64,000 nt of DNA from Serpula lacrymans var. lacrymans S7.9 (GCF_000218685.1 NW_006763304.1:343349-407348), one strand, 5' to 3'; positions 12,215 through 25,447 are shown, counted from the stretch's first letter. Notes: generated by a model from the letters alone, not told the origin. Translations and numbers: made by a program.

Positions 12215-15200
12215 ATGGATTCTCTGTCGCAAGCCCCGGTTTTCGAGTTTCGAGAGGCGATTCTCTCAGCTATATCTTTGCTTGCTGGTTTGCTCCCTCA
12301 AAGCTTTCTAATGTGGTTCAGGCGCATATATGGTGTCCTGACTCTTGCTACTTATGTCACTCTGACTAAGTCAACTCCCCCCGGCTTTCCGAGCTCGGGG
12401 AACGGCCTATGGTACACAACACCAGCTACCTTATGGGCCAAACAAATGTTGCCTATTGGTAATGGATATCTGGCCGGTAAGCGGACGTCTGATATTGGAC
12501 ACCAATGGCTGTTTAATACCGTTCCTATACAGCAATGATACCGGGTGGAATATTCCAGGAAGTTACTCAGCTCAATATCGAATCATTATGGCAAGGTGGC
12601 CCATTACAAGATCCAGTAAGTGTACTTTTACTTTTAGCATGGCACCGTGCCTCAAAGACGCAACTCGTGGGCTTGCTGCACATAATATTAAAGTTGTGAA
12701 TCTGTTCCAGTAGTTTTACTGATGGGTTGGTATTTACAGTCTTATAATGGTGGTAACAACCTGCCTTCACAACAGGCACAAATGGCTCAAGACATGCAAT
12801 CCATCCGCCAGTCCATTTTTGCCAGCCCTAATGGGACAATAAACAGTCTGTTTAGTTCCATCCTCTTTCCTGATGCCTTGTCTTACCACAACATTCATTT
12901 GTAAGACATCGAAGAAATATGCACACCCCCTGGAGACTACGGTAAATTTACACCTCCCTGAAGGTCACGCGCGGGCACTTATTTCACACTGTTTCCCGTG
13001 CGGCCCGTTCAAGGCTCGTATTCCGGGGCTGGGTACTTCATATCTACACTTAACAATACCGGAACAACATCAAACTATGGAAGGTGGCTAGATCTCGACG
13101 AAGGAGTAGCTCGAACCACTTGGTCTCAGGGATCTAGCATATTTTCACGGTTGGTCTCAGGATAATCCGAATAGCCAGACAACTATTTATCATCAATGTA
13201 TTTTCACAGTGAAGCATTTTGTTCTCACCCCGCTCAAGCATGTGTGCAATATGTTAATACTAGTGGCCAAGCATCTCTACCGACCGTTACTTATGCCTTC
13301 TCCGTGTCTCAAGAGACTGGACTTCCAGCCCCGAACGTAACTTGCTTGGACAACGCCACACTAAATATCAGAGGTTATGTAACCAATCCAGGCATGATGT
13401 ATGAGATTATTGGAAGGGTGCAGGCCTCTAATGGCACTGTGTCATGCAACGTTGTTTCTGGGTCCACTCCTACAAATGCCACAGTTAGCGTTTCAGGGGC
13501 CTCAGAAGCGTGGATCACCTGGGTAGGCGGAACAAACTACGACATTGACGCAGGAGACCTGGCCCATAATTTCACCTTCCAAGGCGTTGATCCCCACAGC
13601 AACCTCGTATCGCTTGTTTCATCTGCGACGTCTAATTCCTATACCGAGTTGCTTTCGGAGCACATTGCGGATTATACATCATTGATTTCGCCTTTCTCTC
13701 TTTCTTTGGGACAGACTCCTGATTTATCCACACCTACGGATCAGATCGTGGCTTCATATCAAACATATGTGGGCAATGCATATTTAGAATGGGTTCTGTT
13801 CAATTTCGGGAGATACTTGCTCACTAGTAGTGCGCGAGGAATTTTGCCTGCGAACTTGCAAGGTAAATGGGCAGATGGACAGTCCAATTCTTGGGGTGCA
13901 GGTATGTCAATTCACTCCTATGTTCAAGTTGGGGTTGATTGTCGATGTCGCATATGTAGATTATCGTGAGTTAAATGATAATCACTAATCTTTCAGCACT
14001 AATAGCGACCAACTAGATGCAAATATCAATCTTCAGATGAACTACTGGTTTGCTGAAATGGCAAATTTGAATGTTACGCAGTCGCTTTTTGACTATATGG
14101 AGGTATGCAGTTATACGAAGACTTTTCATTTGTATGTGCATCGGCTGAATTAGGTCGTAATCAGAAAACCTGGGCGCCACGAGGAGCCGAAACAGCCCTG
14201 ATTTTGTATAACATCAGCCAAGGCTGGGTTACTCATGACGAAGTGAGTGGTTTCGGTGAATCGCTACATTTGTATGTTAAAGTTATGGTCTTATGGCAAT
14301 AGATGAATGTATGCATTTACGATACAGAGAAGGGAACTGAAATTGATATAGCCATTTTTTTCTTTTACAGATATTCGGACACACGGGAATGAAGCTGGAA
14401 GGTAATTCTGCACAATGGGCTGACTACCCAGGTAAGGAAATATCTGTATTATACATATTAGCGATATACTTAAGGGCTGGTATAAATAAGAATCTAATGC
14501 CTGGATGGTACGCATTCGAGTTAAAGTTGTCACCGCTAGCCTAACCTTACTGTCGCCAGATGATACATGCATGGGATCATTTCGATTATACCAATGATGT
14601 TGAGTGGTGGAAAGCTCAAGGGTGGCCTTTGGTGAAAGTATGTCAAATGCACGTATGTGGGAGTTTGTTTTATTGATCACGCATCGCTCGTCTTTCTTGT
14701 AGGCTGTTGCAAGCTTTCACCTGGAGAAGTTGATCCCTGATCTTCACTTCAACGATGGTACCCTCGTTACGGCACCTTGTAACTCACCTGAACAGGTACC
14801 CATCACATTTGGTAAGAATATTTTGTTGAATGTTGTATCCAATGTTCTTCTAAACTTCATATTAATTATTGACAGGGTGCGCGCATGCTCAACAGCTGAT
14901 CTGGCAACTCTTCAATGCGGTAGAGAAGGGATACGAAGCTGCGGGCGATACTGACACTGCCTTTATCCAAGGTATATACTCCAATTTCTTCGCTTTGCTA
15001 TATAGTCACACAGAGTTCTAGCCATTGCTGCAAAACGAGAGCAAATGGACAAGGGCCTTCGTGTTGGTTGGTGGGGTCAATTACAAGGCGAGTGAATTCA
15101 TCTTCTGCTCTCCCCACTGTCCTAATAGAACTACGTTTCAGAATGGAAGATGGACATGGACCAGCCGAATGATACCCACAGGCATCTTTCCCATCTCATC

Positions 15201-15942
15201 GGCCTATACCCTGGCTACGCTATTTCATCGTATTCTCCGGAATTACAGGGAGGACTTACCTACAACAATACCTTCTTGAACTATACGAAAGAGCAAATAT
15301 TGGACGCGGCGACAATCAGCTTGATACACAGAGGTAATGGTACAGGGCCAGACGCGGATGCGGGCTGGGAGAAGGTATGGAGAGCTGCATGTTGGGCGCA
15401 GCTAGGGAATGAGACGGAGTTCTACAGGGAGCTTACTGTAAGTAACGCTCATAGCTACAGCCGAGCCATGCTTACTGGCCGATTATTTGCAGTATGCCAT
15501 AGAAAGGAACTTTGCACCTAACTTGTTCGATCTGTATAGCCCAGGTACTCTTCCATTCCAGATCGACGCGAATTTTGGATACCCTGCTGCAGTTCTAGTG
15601 AGTAATATAGATCTTCAATCCTCCTGACCTTAGCTTATTCTTGTAATTCTCAAGAACGCGCTTCTCCAGGCGCCCGACGTAGCTAGCCTTGACATCCCGC
15701 TACAAGTCACCCTTTTACCTGCGCTACCTCTGACCTGGTCCTCAGGTGAGATAAAAGGTGCGCGTATTCGCGGGGGGATAACCTTAGACCTGCAATGGAG
15801 TGGAGGGAAACCTACCTCAGCGGTATTTACTGTTGACAGTAGCGTGGCTGGAAGACAGAGGGATGTTGTAGTCAATTATGCTGGAAAGGTTGTCGGAGAG
15901 TTTACATCGAACCCTGGAACGGCGAAGACGGTCACTTTCTGA
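12215..15942 (+). CDS. GH95 family glycoside hydrolase (alpha-L-fucosidase-like)
   Basis: Secreted-type inverting enzyme of family GH95, whose characterised members remove alpha-1,2-linked fucose (some act on L-galactose) from plant or glycan chains. Family marks in order are [20 protein letters not shown] and [11 protein letters not shown] (N-terminal beta-sandwich), then [60 protein letters not shown] and [11 protein letters not shown] of the (alpha/alpha)6 catalytic barrel, then a C-terminal sandwich ending KTVTF. There are many introns of 50-100 nt, and I could join all exons in frame, for instance across 13,148-13,208. Two starts are possible: 12,215, or the in-frame ATG at 12,311 ([18 protein letters not shown]), which begins a more typical signal peptide. 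The gene appears intact and converges on DSS4 173 bp away. Confidence 0.9.
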
Positions 15943-16114
15943 TTGATGATCTTCAGGTTTATTCACCTTTGACTGCTCTTCCGGAACAATATCTTGGATT
16001 ACCCAAACCACAGAACTGTATGCATGCTGGATGTATTCTGTGTACATGATTATACCGAAATCTCTCTGCTTCCCCTATAAGAATACTACACATGTATGAA
16101 GTTGAACTTCGCAT

Positions 16115-16803
16115 TTAAGCTCGGTAATTTACTCTTGAGCAAGCTAACCAGAATTCAGTTCCTCCTTCTTCACTCCACCCTAAGGCTCCAAGGTCACATT
16201 CTGCGCAGATGAGGAGCTTAAGCTTCTTGGCTGTAGTTGTGCAAAGGATAAGCTGTCAGGAGACTTCTGTCTAACTAGAAAAAATACTCACCTCCAGCAT
16301 TTGCGGATTGCACCGGTTGTGTAAAACCAATATTCTCGAATGCCATCGGAGAAGGAGTGATCAGCCACCAATGTGCTGTAGCAGGAGGGGCCGGAAGAGC
16401 TGGAAGCCTAGGATGAACAGGTTGGTTCGGGGGATCTAGCTGTTATGCATAAAATTCAATATTGAAGCATCGCGCGATTAGGTTGATTACCAACTTCGAC
16501 ACTCGAACGCTCTACCCATTTCCCTACACCACTCTTAAGGATGATGCTGCCACATCCATCTTGAGGACAGACAAGGTCGAATTTATTCAGTGATGTCCCT
16601 TCGTCTGAAGCATCTGACTCATAAACATCTAAGACTCCGTTGGGAAACGAGGCAAGCGTTCGAGTAGCAGGTCCAGCTGCTGCCGGTCTTTGCAGAGCAT
16701 CCCATATTCCAGGTGGGAACGACGGTATACGCTCTTCCAAAGGTGTAGTAGGAAGTTCTGTTGGCATATCATGGACACTACTATAGATTTTCCATTCTTT
16801 CAT
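16115..16803 (-). CDS. DSS4: MSS4/DSS4-type Rab guanine-nucleotide exchange factor or chaperone
   Basis: Small zinc protein that binds nucleotide-free Rab GTPases such as Sec4 in the secretory pathway. Three exons (16,803-16,495; 16,439-16,292; 16,230-16,115) give 190 aa. Exon 1 carries FDLVCPQDGCGSIIL with the first CxxxxC pair. Exon 2 carries PATAHWWLITPSPMAFENIG, and exon 3 LLICAECDLGALGW followed by TEFWLACSRVNYRA, with the second zinc CxxC pair. Donors are GTTGGT and GTGAGT, acceptors are CAG, and the frame holds throughout. An internal ATG at 16,770 (MPTELP) could be the true start. The coding region is intact, but the 20.75-kb insertion begins only 84 bp upstream of the ATG, so its original distal promoter has been moved away. 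Confidence 0.9.
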
Positions 16804-17172
16804 TCGTTTTCATTCAACTATTCCGACATTTTGATACATTACATAAGTTTCCTAATTAGGATACAGAAAAGCGCACTCATCCTACCAGATAGCCTATGCA
16901 TGGTATGGCGTTATAACTCATACGTTCCCACACTGTAAGGTGTACCCGGTTTTGAACTGCCTTGCTGTCACAGCCGGCGGGAGTGCATGCGGAACGTCCT
17001 GCGCAACCATACACTTACCACTCATTTCATGCGCTGTATCAAACTACTACTGTATAGTACGACACCACCATACAAATGAAGCATTTGTATGGTCCAATGC
17101 TCGCATACTCGTAGAGAATCAGATGGTATCTCGCCACTATCCCAGAGTGCTGATTATAGATAGGTGGTATGT

Positions 17173-17479
17173 GATGTGATGACAAGAACTGTAAATGAAA
17201 AGACTCTCAGTCTTTCTGGTAAATGACTGATATATTATTCAAATGTACCTGTAAATGAAAAGACTCTAAAGGAATGTGTAAGTATGTGTTTAACTGTAAT
17301 AATGATGTTACTATACCTCAGTCTTTCTGGTAAATGACTGAGGTGTCTAAGGTAGGATGAGTGCGCTTTTCTGTATCCTAATTAGGAAGCTTATGTAATG
17401 TATCAAAATGTCGGGATAGTTGAATGAAAACAAATGAAAGAATGGAAAATCTATAGTAGTGTCCATGATATGCCAACAG
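17173..17479 (-). repeat. Inverted 307-bp copy of the pre-insertion locus (empty site)
   Basis: The reverse complement matches 16,758-16,886 (129 bp, about 3 mismatches) joined directly to 37,639-37,825 (187 bp, about 5 mismatches), sharing the 9-bp CATCCTACC (here 17,351-17,359). Lengths add exactly (129+187-9=307) with no indels. It therefore carries the first 46 bases or so of the DSS4 reading frame, its upstream DNA, the downstream region of the acetyltransferase gene, and the last 52 bases or so of that gene, all in the order expected before the insertion. It lies 286 bp inside the left boundary. Confidence 0.92.
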
Positions 17480-17559
17480 TATGACGCTCAAATTCACTCT
17501 GCTCACTATATTAAGGTGTATGGTATAGTATAACCATATGTGCTAGTACGTCAATAGCA

Positions 17560-17774
17560 TGACAAAACCGGATAAACCCGGTCTCTGCTGAAGCAGCCAT
17601 TGTTCTCCATGGAGCATAGCCACCACTCCATGGAGTAACCATTGTTCTCCTAGGAGTCATTATACTGTAGCGAGTAGCACCTCTGACTACAAGTAGTAGG
17701 AGGTTTAGTATAGAAATACCTCAGTCGTTTCTATAGCCTCTTGGGCAGCGGCTGAGTTTCACATAGGTTTATTA
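17560..17774 (+). repeat. 5' LTR of Copia element
   Basis: This 215-bp LTR begins TGACAAAAC and ends TTTATTA, so it ends TA rather than the canonical CA. It contains 10-bp palindromes of form CTCC(AT/TA)GGAG: two CTCCATGGAG and one CTCCTAGGAG. It differs from the 3' LTR by a handful of substitutions and lacks one 20-bp unit. Confidence 0.93.
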
Positions 17775-17786
17775 GGTTATGAGCCC
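17775..17786 (+). promoter_or_regulatory. Primer binding site (half initiator tRNA-Met)
   Basis: GGTTATGAGCCC is the exact complement of the anticodon-stem-loop stretch GGGCTCATAACC of initiator tRNA-Met. This is the half-tRNA priming mode known for many Copia elements. It abuts the LTR end with no spacer. Confidence 0.9.
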
Positions 17787-19175
17787 TGGTGCGCAAAAGC
17801 TACGCATGAAATAATTCTTATTTGAAACAGCAACCTTGGAACCATGACCACAGCACATAATACATCCGCATGTCCAGTTCTCACTGGACCCAACAATTTT
17901 CGGATATGGAAACTCCGGATCATCTCAAAGCTACGTCGGGAAAAAGTTCTCCAGGTTGTTACTGGAGAGGAGCTTAAGCCCTCATCAGGAAAACCTACCT
18001 CCTCAGAGGATCCTGAGATCACCTGGATACTTAAGGATGAGAAGGCACATGGAATCATCCAGGACCACATCTCTGATGCCCTCCTAATGAGGACTGGAGA
18101 CCTCACCAGCTCCAAGGAGTTATTTGATAAACTTGTCTCACTCCATCAAACGTCCAACATTGCCTCGGCCTTCTATTCATTCCAGCAACTCACCAAATTG
18201 TCCTGGGATGGGACATCACCTATCCAGAACCACATTGCGAAAATCCGGACAATTGATTCACACCTCTCCGAAATGAAACTAGAAGTTGATACCAAACTCA
18301 TGGCTTTTGCTCTTCTCCAATCTCTCCCATGCATTCCTGAATGGCAAATATTTCAGTCATCAGTAATCAACACGATTGAAGAAAATAAACTTACCTTTGA
18401 TGCAGTTGAGATCCGGATCACTGCAGAAGTTGCACGACAGTCAGGGAAGGCCCCTGGAGGTTCCGAATCAGCACTCAAATCCGAGGAGAAATGGTGTAAC
18501 TTCCACAAAGCCAAATCACACAACACCTCGGAGTGTTGAACACTTCAGTCAGCTGAAAAAGGTCAAAGGAAGAAGGGAAAGGAAAGACACAAGGATAAAG
18601 GAAAAGAGAAGGAAAAGGCAAATACAGCGGAGCAATCATCTGGATCTGACTCCGAGGAGGAACAAAGTCATATTGCATTGGAACATGTACATATTTCCAA
18701 GCCCCTTGCTAAACGCATTCAAGCTTACCTTGTGTTGGAACCCAATAAGACCAAAACAACAATTATTATTGACTCCGGAGCAACATCCCACATGGTCCCT
18801 CACCGCTCCTGGTTTGAGCCAGGAACATACCATGTTCTGCATCCTCCGAGGACAATCAGTTTTGGGGATGAATCCTCTGTAAACGCCATTGGCATTGGAA
18901 CAGTAATCCTACAAGCAACTGTTGGCAAAAATGACTACAATATTGCACTGTCAAATGTCTTACTTGTGCCAAACTTCACGTTAGCACTTGTCTCTGTCCA
19001 CAAATTGTCCAAAACGGGGTTATCAACACTTTTTCCAGCAGGGTCAAATGCTTGTGAAGTTCGGAAAAAGGAGGAACTTATCCTCACTGCGTTACACAAG
19101 CGAGGACTTTATCACATCCAAGCAAAACCTGAAATCAACCCGGAGTCAGCTTTTGCAGCAGTAGATGTAAATTTA

Positions 19176-19495
19176 TGTTAGTTTTGGTGATTCTGCACCT
19201 TTGTGCTACCTATATATTTTCATTCCTTTCTCTATCTATTCTTCTATCATTCACTATTGATTGTGTTTTCTATTATTTCGCCTTTGTGGCTGCTTTGTTT
19301 ACCTTTGTTTACAAAACTTCGGACAGTACTGCAGAGTCCAATGCTTCCTATTCTCTAGTTACTCACATTGGACTCTAGGTACTGTATACCTGTCATACTC
19401 TCTAATAATATAGTTACTCACATTGGACTCTAGTTCCAGTCCCTGATTGCTCTCAGCAAGTGGCTAGACACTTCCTTCAAGCTTTGTTCTTAATA
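19176..19495. mobile_element. 320-bp nested insertion, solo-LTR-like, TSD ATTTA
   Basis: It interrupts Copia pol between protease and integrase. ATTTA flanks it at 19,171-19,175 and 19,496-19,500. It begins TGTTAG and ends TTAATA, and is AT- and pyrimidine-rich and noncoding. It contains a direct repeat of TAGTTACTCACATTGGACTC (near 19,357 and 19,411). The 5-bp duplication and TG start suggest a solo LTR of another retroelement. Confidence 0.8.
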
Positions 19496-20137
19496 ATTTA
19501 TTGCACAGGAGAATGGGACACATTGGAATGGACCGCTTGCAATGAATGGTTACAAAAAGACAGCTCCAGGACATAGACACCCTTACCGGAACCCCGGAGT
19601 TTTGTGAACCTTGTGCTTTAGGAAAGATGAAGAAATTACCTTTCAAGTCCACTGGAGGAAACCGAGCCAAGCGCCCCATACAAATTGTGCACACAGATGT
19701 TGGAGGACCAATCAAACCAACTTCCAGGGAGGGTTTTCGGTACTGGATTATCATTGTAGATGATTTCTCCAAATTTCCATGAATATATTTCCTAAAACAT
19801 AAAAGTGAAGCACTGGAACGATACAAGCAATGGAAAGAAGATGTCCAAACATTCTTCCAGACTCATTTGGGAGAAGAAAACTTCACTCCACTATACACAG
19901 AATTCCTCCGGAGCGATGGGGGAGGAGAATATACTGGCAATGCATTCAAAAATCAACTCCGAGGAGATGGTGTCATCCAAGAAACTACAGCTGCAGATAC
20001 TCCGGAACAAAATGGCATTGCAGAACGCATGAATCAGACATTGGCTACATTAGCAACCACTATGCTACATGACTCCAAAGCTCCCAAAGTCATTTTGGGT
20101 AGATGCCATGCAAACAGCTGCATATATCACAGCACAC

Positions 20138-21945
20138 TGTTGATGATGAGAACTGCTGTTAGAAAACCACACACAAAAACAAACTAACACACAATCCTCC
20201 CAGATTCCACGGAACTTGTTTATGGGCTTTGCCTCCTAGAACAGTGGAGTGGTCTGGTTGCTCGTGGGGTGGTACGTATAAGGATCCTTCAAAGTAAAAC
20301 CCAGAGATGTATGAGTGTGGGTTTTGAGGAGGAGGGATAGTTGAATTTATAGAAGATAGGGGCTTAGTGACGAGTATAGATGAGCACTACCTTGCTAATT
20401 GTAGCACAAGGTAGGTTTGAGAATGACGAGATAACGAGTTTCCCAGTGATAGCAGGCTCCTGACGCACAAACTGTAGTGTTCAGAAGGACTCTAATCGAA
20501 GGGGATGACAATCACTTTCAAAAAGTGACAAGTGACGATGACGGCAGTTAACAGTGGTAGAAGTGGGAAGTGTTGTGACCACACTGGATCACAAGTAGCA
20601 GAGTAGTGAACTTGAGAGTAGAGAAGAAGTCTGGATTGGATTTTTTGTTGTATTACAAGGTAAAATACAGGGGTTCATATAGTAAAAGAAAAGTAGGCTA
20701 TGCATAGTATAGCTGTGCAAAAAAAATGAGAAAGAACATGAAGGAAGGAATGTACACTGACAAATCCTGCGTAGGTAGTACAGGATAAGATTGTCAAAAA
20801 AAGGAAAAGAAAGGATAGAACAATGAATGCTGTGAGTAATGTCACAGGTTTGTACAGCCATAAAGTAAAGTCCAATAGCAAAAAGAGAGCAGGAAAATCA
20901 TGATGTCATGGGAAGATGCAGTAAAAAAAGGGCAAGGCAAAACACTATCAGTATCAACACAGTTCCTTTATTGTCAGTCAGACATTCTAAAAAAATATGT
21001 GTCCATAAAAATGATTCAAAAATCAAAAATAATTGCACTGTAAATGAATGTTCTGCTGAAAAAAAAGAAACTGGAGCCACCGGTCCACCACCTAGTCCAA
21101 ATCCGACAGTTCCATGGCCTTACCAATGGACTGGTTGTGTTGGACCACCTGATCAAACGAGGGAGGGAGAGGAGTAGTTCCAATTTGGAACAAGTGAGTC
21201 CCAGGCAGCGTGTGGTAGGTGTAGCTGTAGCGAAGATGATGGACAAAAGATAAGTGTACCCAAGTGAATGGGACAGCGATGAACATGGGCAACGCAAGGG
21301 GATGAACCTTCTCCAGCTCAAAAACTACCCACTCACGCTCCAACCAGGCAAGACGAGCGACTGATGTTTTGATAGTATATGATGGCAGATTGACGTCATG
21401 AAGATGGACCTGTTGCCCTATTTAGACCGGCTGCCGGGGCTTTGCTGATATCAGCAGTGGCATGTGGTAGTCAACAGATCAGCAACAGAAGCGGATAGGA
21501 AGTGGTGAGATCAGAAATGGTGGGGGTGCAAATAAGATGAGGAGGAGGAGGGTGGAGGTGACAAAAAAGTGGATTAGAATGGGGATCCAGAAACGACCGT
21601 CAGGTGAGAATAAAAAGGAGAGGAAGGGGCCCATGGTGGGGCTAGGCAAAGGAAGGGGAGTAAGGGAAACGACAAAAGCGAGGGCGCAATGCAATGTGTA
21701 GCCAGTGGCGACGCGAAAAATTGCCGAAATGCCGAAATGTGGAAAGTACCGAATGGAAAAGCAAAGGTGAGCGTGACTGGATTGCCTAATAGAGGTGGTG
21801 CTGATCAGCCACAAGTTCGAAAAAGGCAATATTAATTACTATTCCACGTGGCACTGTGCCTGTGTGGCACAAAGGCGAGTCTTTTTGAATATTCACTTCG
21901 TTATTGACACCTGTCCATGCTACCAATCAACTTTGGTGCATGACA
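20138..21945. mobile_element. 1.8-kb nested noncoding insertion, TSD ACAC
   Basis: It interrupts the integrase C-terminal region. ACAC is present at 20,134-20,137 and 21,946-21,949, and the element runs TGTTGATG to TGCATGACA. Pol reads ITAH before it and SPASGLHGKTPYE after it in a single frame once it is removed. No protein is recognisable in 1,808 bp. It could be a long solo LTR or a non-autonomous LTR element; I did not find paired LTRs inside it. Confidence 0.7.
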
Positions 21946-22175
21946 ACACAGCCCAGCATCAGGACTCCATGGAAAGACCCCATATGAAATACTGTTTAAA
22001 AGGAGAGTTGATCCAACTTTGTTTCGCCCTTTCGGATGCCAAGCATATGCCTTGATTCCGAAAGACAAAAGGCAAGGGAAGTTTTACTTCAAGGGGCGCA
22101 AAGCCATAATGATTGGCTACACACATGGAAAGCAAGCCTACAAACTCCTAGACACTGAAAAACAAACTGTGTTTT

Positions 22176-22377
22176 GACAAATTATGAATTATGACATTTG
22201 TTTATAGTATGAGAAAACATGCATTGGCCAGGGCTTGAACCTGGGACTCCAGCTTTCATGGTCTGGTGCTTTACTAACTAAGCTACCAAGGCGTATTTGG
22301 AAAGCATACTGATTGGTTGCATGCCCAGAAGGTCCAGAATTACTGTACACGGGTGCGGATCCCATTGTGTTGTGATA
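22176..22377 (-). mobile_element. tRNA-related SINE-like element, copy 1 (TSD TGTTTT)
   Basis: A 202-bp sequence flanked by TGTTTT (22,170-22,175 and 22,378-22,383), inserted in Copia pol between KQTVF and SRHVIF. On the minus strand its middle reads as a tRNA-like unit with an A box (TAGCTTAGTTAGTAAAGCA) and B box (GGTTCAAGCCC). Acceptor-like arms are GCCTTGG/CCAATGC, but position 33 is not U and the anticodon stem mismatches, so it is not a working tRNA. A second copy at 26,297-26,491 is about 95 percent identical by eye. Confidence 0.8.
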
Positions 22378-22872
22378 TGTTTTCCAGTCGGCATGTCATA
22401 TTCAATGAATCCAGAAAGGTACAAAAGGATGACACTGCTCCCTGGAACACAGACACTAGCACAGATCAGTGGGAGGGACTCATTCCAGAGAATGCTCACT
22501 ATCCAGACCAAAAAAAAATTGGAAAAGGATGATCCTGACCCTCGGATCCGAGATCCAAATGAATTGCAAATGGAACCACATCTCCAAGGAGATGTTCCAC
22601 AAGCAATGGAACCATATCAGCATGAAGATGTTCCGAGAGCAGTGGGGCAATACCTCCGTGGAGACATTCCAAGAGCAGTGGGAGCACCTGATCAGCTAAG
22701 ACACCCTCCACAACAGTCTCTACAACCAAGACCTGAACACTGGCCATCTTCAGAACAGAAAGCCAAAGTAGAGTTACAGTCAGTGGGAGGACAGCTCCTC
22801 AACATACAGCCAGCTGATGTGGAAAAAGTCCGAATACAGCTAGACAGCCTGTCCATTGGATCAGCTTCTGGA

Positions 22873-23499
22873 TGTGAGGAATCGATTTTTCTTATCGCAT
22901 TCCCGTCATGTCGTGGTTAGCAGACTCGATCCCCGTCACTCCTCTTGCCCTTGGACTAGAGATTACAGCAGGTGTCTTATTACTTTTATCATTTTTCTTC
23001 TTATTCTCTCTTCACACTCACGTTCTATCGTACCTACAACGAGGTAGACTTGTTGTCGACCCTCGAGAAGATATCCAGATGACATAGCCACGATCCAGTG
23101 CTATGTCTGGGAATACTTCGGAGGAATATTGATAAGCGAAGAAGGTTGTGAGTCAGCGCCTTCTCATGGGCTTACTGATACAGCCAATCGCACATCCCTT
23201 ACCAATACGTTTTCTCATACAATTAGTAAATACGATAGATCAGACCACCTTCTCCTTTTTTCTTATTGGTTAGCTAGCTGGTCAGACCACTTTCTCAGTT
23301 CTTCCCTTTCTCGGTCTGACCATCGCCGTTCACTATATAAAGAGGTACATACTCGATGTATTGTTCTCTAGTTCAATATTAGTTTGGATTTGCGCTCTTA
23401 TTGATACTCTTCATTCTCATACTCTGATTCACCGCCTTCCAGCAAGGACTTGACCAGGCATTGGGCTTTGTTATATAGCTTCGTATTTGTTGCCTGACA
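22873..23499 (+). mobile_element. 627-bp solo LTR nested in Copia, TSD CTGGA
   Basis: CTGGA flanks it at 22,868-22,872 and 23,500-23,504. It starts TGTGAGGAATCG and ends TTGCCTGACA, the canonical TG...CA. It contains CTATATAAAGAGG near 23,333, a plausible LTR promoter TATA. It has no coding capacity. Its removal joins the pol frame as SASG then RHTTPP. The orientation is inferred from the TATA position. Confidence 0.85.
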
Positions 23500-25447
23500 C
23501 TGGAAGGCATACAACACCTCCAAGGAGTCATCCAACACCTCCGAGGAGTGATTCAACACCTTCAGGAGTGAGTGGGGCAACAAATACACAAATGCTGCTA
23601 CTCCCTGGAGTACCTGCACAAGTTCCTAAAAGAGCAGTCATGCCTGCTGAAGTCCTAGGAGTACGCAGAAGCAGTCACCAGACCTGTCCTGCAGACAAAA
23701 ACCGAGATTATCAAAGGACTCTAGATGAGGAACAGTCTCAAAAAGAGCAGCATGACAACTCCATGGAGAAACCTAACACTCCTGAGGTTCATGAAGAAAC
23801 ATCTGATACAGAGGAGACATTCTTTGCTGGAATAGCAAGTACTGGTCCATCTAACACAGACCTTCCAAGGACACTAAAGGAAGCCTTATCACGTCCGGAT
23901 GGAGAATTATGGAAGTCTGCCTTGGAGGAGGAACTCCTAAGTCTCAATACTAATGCAGTATACGACACTGTTCCACTTCCGAAGGGAGTAAAACCCATCA
24001 CATCAAAACCTGTGTTCCGGATCAAGTTTGATCAAAACGGAAACATTGAGAGATACAAACTCCGGATTGTTGCACGAGGTTTTACTCAAAGGGAGGGGAT
24101 TGATTACCAGGAGGTTTTTGCTCCGGTTGCAAACTTAGAGTCAATATGAATTATTCTAGCCCTGGCAGCAAAGTACGACCTAGAACTTGATCAAATGGAC
24201 ATATCCACAGCTTATCTCAATGGAGAACTTGAAGAAGAACTGTACATGCTTCCTCCAGGGGGTGTTCCTATCCAACCTGGATACTGCTGGAGATTGAAGA
24301 AATCCATCTACGGGTTAAAACAAGCTGGTCGTACATGGAACAAAACTTTTGATCGCAAGCTCCAGGAGCTCGGTTTCACAAGACTAAATGCAGAAACATG
24401 TCTCTATGTATCCCGGGACAACAAACAAATATGCTTTGTTGTTGTCTATGTAGATGACCTCCTCCTAGGAGCTTCATCCCAAAAATCCATGGATATCACA
24501 AAAGCCAAACTCGAATCCATATTCAAAATGCGGGACCTTGGAGAAGCAAAATACCTCCTCGGAATAGAAATCCAACGTGATTGTTCAAACAAAACAATAT
24601 CCCTATTGCAACACCAATACATTGACACAGTCCTGGAGCGTACTGGAATGAAGAACTGCAAACCAGTATGGACACCAATGGCCCATGGATCAAAACTCCT
24701 TGCAAATGCTCCAGGGGAAGATATTGTGCAACACAAGATGCATATTGAAGGGCGTCAAGTGTCATACCTCTCAATTGTAGGCTCCCTCATGTATGCCATG
24801 CTCGGAACCCGCCCAGACATTGCCTACGTTGTTGGAATACTAAGCAGGAATAGCTCAGCTCCAAGGAGCCATCACTGGGAAGCTGCAAAATGTGTCCTCC
24901 GATATCTGAAAGCAACCAGGGACATGGAACTACAATATGATGGCACAGATGTCTCCATGGACACGGATTTCAATGGATATTCAGATGCAGATTGGTCTGG
25001 AGACCCAGACACGTCTCGATCAACATCAGGGTTTGTCTTTATCACCATCCGAGGAGCAATCTCCTGGACAAGCAAAAGACAAAGCATGGTAGCTTTATCC
25101 TCCACGGAGTCAGAGTACATTGGATTGAGCAATGCTGGACAACACCTTGCATGGCTTCGGACATTTTTTGAAGAAATTGGACATGCTCAAAATGGACCTA
25201 CAACATTGCACTGTGACAATCAAGCAGCTATCATTCTTACACGAGATCCACAGTTCCGTGCTCGCACAAAACACATTCAACGGAAATATCATTTTATCCG
25301 AGATGACTTAGTATCAAAGGGAAAGGCAGTAATCAGATACGTTCCTACAGGAGATATGGTTGCAGACATTCTCACTAAACCCCTCACTCATGAAAAACAC
25401 TGGAAATTCTCTAAAGCTATGGGACTATGGTTGCACTCAAGTGGGAG

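Noticed and set aside
22217..22288. Functional tRNA gene on the minus strand
   Set aside because: No U33, a mismatched anticodon stem, and two copies with target duplications inside transposons; it is SINE-like.
18537..24149. TGA read as Trp (alternative code)
   Set aside because: Intact genes in the window (V-ATPase E, GH95, YPK1) end in TGA, so it is a normal stop; one affected codon also fits Arg rather than Trp.
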